Source of the DNA: Christensenella sp. UBA3792
GTDB lineage: Bacteria > Bacillota > Clostridia > Christensenellales > CAG-138
Assembly (NCBI GenBank): GCA_002369195.1
Contig: DFEW01000065.1
Location: 1 to 18,097 of the forward strand
Reading direction: 5' to 3'
Length of the DNA stretch: 18,097 nt
Within the stretch, counting starts at the first letter, position 1; each line of letters starts with the position of its first letter. The position numbers were made by a program, and so were the translations under genes. Below the pieces are notes generated by a model. The model saw only the letters and a program-made list of their open reading frames with translations. It ran no database searches and was not told where the DNA came from. Positions 16,180 to 18,097 of the stretch are shown in pieces.

Positions 16180-18097
16180 TCACCTCCGTTCCGTCCTGCC
16201 GCGCTTGCCGCGAACCGGCGTTCCCGCGCCGGCGGGGTCTGCGGGGTCGAACGACAGCGCCTTTAAGAACACCGTCGCCGTCAGATACATCGCCGTGCCG
16301 ACCTCCAGAAGCGAGATCAGCGCGATCATTTGATTGTGCAGCGCGCCGCCGCGGATCAGGTTGATCGCGCCGTCGGACACGACGAACATCGCGGTCATCT
16401 CGTTCATGAACGTCGTGACCGTCAGCATGCAGAGCGCCGCAAGCTTGTGCGGATCGCGATCGTAAGCGTACGCGAACGCCAGCAGGAACAGCGCCGGGAA
16501 CACGTAGCGCTCGTGCATGTAGTGCCCGAACGTGAACACCCATACGCAGAACACCGCGGCGAGCAGGAAGATCAGCCCGCGGTTGGTGTAGATCGAATAG
16601 TTGGCCGCCCTGTGGCGTTTCCAATAGAGCAGGAACAGCGCGAGCGTCAGCACGCCGGACAGCACGATGCCGATCACGCCGAGGATCTTATAGGTCAGCG
16701 CCGCGCCGATCAGCCGGAACAGCGCGCCGAGCAGGAGCAGTCCGCCGAACGCACCGGCAGCCGTCAGCAGCGTCGCCGCGCCGACCGCCGTCGCCGTGCC
16801 CGATTCCATCCACGCGAAGAACGTGCGCTTGCCGCGCTCGCCCTTGATGAGGTACAGGAACATGAACAGCATCGCAAACAGTCCGTACAGCGGCAGGTCC
16901 GACAGCACTTCCGCCACATCCCGCAGTCTATTGCCCGTCGCCGCCGCCTGCCGGAACAGAAACTGCAGCAGCGCAAGCAGACCGCAGACGACCGCGGCGT
17001 TCAATAGATCGAGCCACGCGCGGTTCTTCTCGCCCGCCTTGCGGGTCTTCATCTCGTTCCACGCGCGCGCAAGCAGCGTCGGGAACAGGATCAGCAGCGC
17101 GACCTTCGAGAACAGCTCGTTGCAGCGCAGCAGCATCTTGCCGACGCCGGAGCCCGCGAAGATCTCGGTGCTCGCCTTCGTCCAGTTCGCGCCGAACAGC
17201 GTGAACCAGTTATACGCCTCGACCGACGCGTAGTCGTAGCCGCTCGACGCGTTCATGAACCGCTCGACCATCCACGTCAGCGGCATACCCTCGCCGCGGA
17301 ACAGGACCGAACCGAGCAGCAGCACGCACAGCGCGCCGAACACCGCCGCCGCCGACCAGAGCACGTGCAGCATAAACCGCTTGGTGCCGTGCTGATCGAC
17401 GCCAGTCATCACATACAGCAGCGCGAGCACCGGTCCGAAGATCAGCGCCTGCCACTTCATCAGAATGGCGACGCCATACAAAAGCCCCGCAAGCAGCCGC
17501 ATCCACGGTTTTTCGCGGCTGTCGTTCAAAAGAAGGAAGGTGCCGAGAAGCAGTACGGTCAGCACGGAGTCGATCTGTCCCCATGCGCCGGACAGGAACA
17601 CCGCCGCAGGATTCAGCACGATCAGCCCCGCAAGCAGCAGCGCGAGCCGGTCGCCGCACGAAAAGCGCTTCGCCGCCTTTAATAGCAGCAGACCGGAAAT
17701 CACGTCCGACGCGAACGCGGGCAGCATGTACACAAACAGCCGCACCGGCTCCGGACCGTTCGCAAACAGCGACGCGATGCGCCAGAGCAGCGCGCAAACG
17801 AGCATGTATCCGGGCGGATAATCGCACCAGTTGTTCACATAGAACGCGTGCGTACCCTTCGTGGCGACCATCGCGCCCCAGCCCTGCCAGCAGGCGATGT
17901 CGGTGCTGTGTCCCTTGAACACGGCGCAGAGCACGAAGCGCACGACCAGCCCGATCAGCACGATGATCCAAAAGGACGGCAGAACGCTGCCCTCCGACGG
18001 CTTGTTTTGAAGCGTCTTTGCGCGGTTTCTGACGCCGAACAGCAGCACGATCGCCGCGATCGCGCCGAGCCAGAAGATGACCGTAAAGACGTTCTCG
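16180..18097 (-). CDS. Gpi18-like (COG5542) membrane glycosyltransferase, 5' end beyond window
   Basis: The reading frame stays open to the right edge, giving 638 visible residues; the true start is outside. The visible part begins inside a probable helix (NVFTVIFWLGAIAAIVLLFG). A GTG at 18048 is in frame but lies within that helix, so I do not favour it as the start. The protein has about a dozen membrane helices. The GT-C-like features are HSTDIACWQGWGAM, CDYPPGYM, GAWGQIDSV and the later GHYMHERYVFPA, a combination seen in Gpi18-related mannosyltransferases and other bacterial polyprenyl-phosphate-dependent enzymes. The basic C-terminal tail RGKRGRTERR is likely cytoplasmic. Its stop codon lies inside the ribosome site of the next transferase, so the pair is tightly coupled. 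Sugar and acceptor cannot be read from sequence. Confidence 0.82.
   Translation of the reverse strand, partial: ENVFTVIFWLGAIAAIVLLFGVRNRAKTLQNKPSEGSVLPSFWIIVLIGLVVRFVLCAVFKGHSTDIACWQGWGAMVATKGTHAFYVNNWCDYPPGYMLVCALLWRIASLFANGPEPVRLFVYMLPAFASDVISGLLLLKAAKRFSCGDRLALLLAGLIVLNPAAVFLSGAWGQIDSVLTVLLLGTFLLLNDSREKPWMRLLAGLLYGVAILMKWQALIFGPVLALLYVMTGVDQHGTKRFMLHVLWSAAAVFGALCVLLLGSVLFRGEGMPLTWMVERFMNASSGYDYASVEAYNWFTLFGANWTKASTEIFAGSGVGKMLLRCNELFSKVALLILFPTLLARAWNEMKTRKAGEKNRAWLDLLNAAVVCGLLALLQFLFRQAAATGNRLRDVAEVLSDLPLYGLFAMLFMFLYLIKGERGKRTFFAWMESGTATAVGAATLLTAAGAFGGLLLLGALFRLIGAALTYKILGVIGIVLSGVLTLALFLLYWKRHRAANYSIYTNRGLIFLLAAVFCVWVFTFGHYMHERYVFPALFLLAFAYAYDRDPHKLAALCMLTVTTFMNEMTAMFVVSDGAINLIRGGALHNQMIALISLLEVGTAMYLTATVFLKALSFDPADPAGAGTPVRGKRGRTERR

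Noticed and set aside
16175..16624. An extension of the PMT-type gene by 150 codons upstream
   Set aside because: The added residues are Arg/Asp-rich and motif-free and overlap the Gpi18-like gene in another frame. The ATG at 16174 has an excellent ribosome site.

Overview
The window reads as chromosomal DNA of a GC-rich member of the Clostridia (Bacillota). This is an inference from gene content: RNase J, a SleB-type cell wall hydrolase, a YlbF-family protein, TrmFO (the folate/FAD tRNA methyltransferase) and the dprA-topA-trmFO-hslVU order are all typical of Bacillota, and the intergenic DNA at the left edge looks like the hairpin-rich repeats of gut Clostridia. Every gene I can support lies on the minus strand, so transcription runs from high to low coordinates. 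No tRNA, rRNA, CRISPR array or phage gene is visible.

From right to left there are three transcription blocks. Block 1 (18097 to about 12000) holds two multi-membrane GT-C glycosyltransferases, the first cut by the window edge, then a small GtrA-like membrane protein and the AAA+ ATPase ComM/YifB. These four are packed with overlaps or gaps of a few bases and end at an intrinsic terminator (11999-12031). Block 2 (promoter 11938-11966, down to 3059) is dprA, topA, trmFO, hslV, hslU, a SleB-like hydrolase and RNase J. The spacing is operon-like, including a GTGA overlap between hslV and hslU. The order matches the Bacillus subtilis dprA-topA-trmFO-codV-hslV-hslU-codY locus, but codV (xerC-like) and codY are missing and sleB-like and rnj genes follow instead. 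Block 3 (promoter 2965-2993, down to the terminator at 359-396) is a predicted lipoprotein with an HExxH zinc-protease signature, a YlbF-family protein and the endolytic transglycosylase MltG, which appears to have its own promoter.

Most of the window is housekeeping: chromosome topology (TopA), DNA uptake and processing (DprA, ComM), tRNA modification (TrmFO), protein quality control (HslUV), RNA turnover (RNase J, possibly YlbF) and envelope growth (MltG, the SleB-like enzyme, the metalloprotease-like lipoprotein). The right-hand glycosyltransferase/GtrA group suggests lipid-carrier-linked sugar transfer to proteins or glycans at the cell surface.

I did not find a clearly new multi-gene system. 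The points most worth a second look are: (i) a strong promoter whose predicted start falls on the ATG of mltG, implying a leaderless mRNA; (ii) a ~250-bp hairpin-rich, inverted-repeat-bounded element at the left edge; (iii) the unfamiliar metalloprotease-like lipoprotein; (iv) a discoidin-like domain built into the first outer loop of the PMT-type transferase; and (v) alternative hairpins between rnj and the lipoprotein gene.
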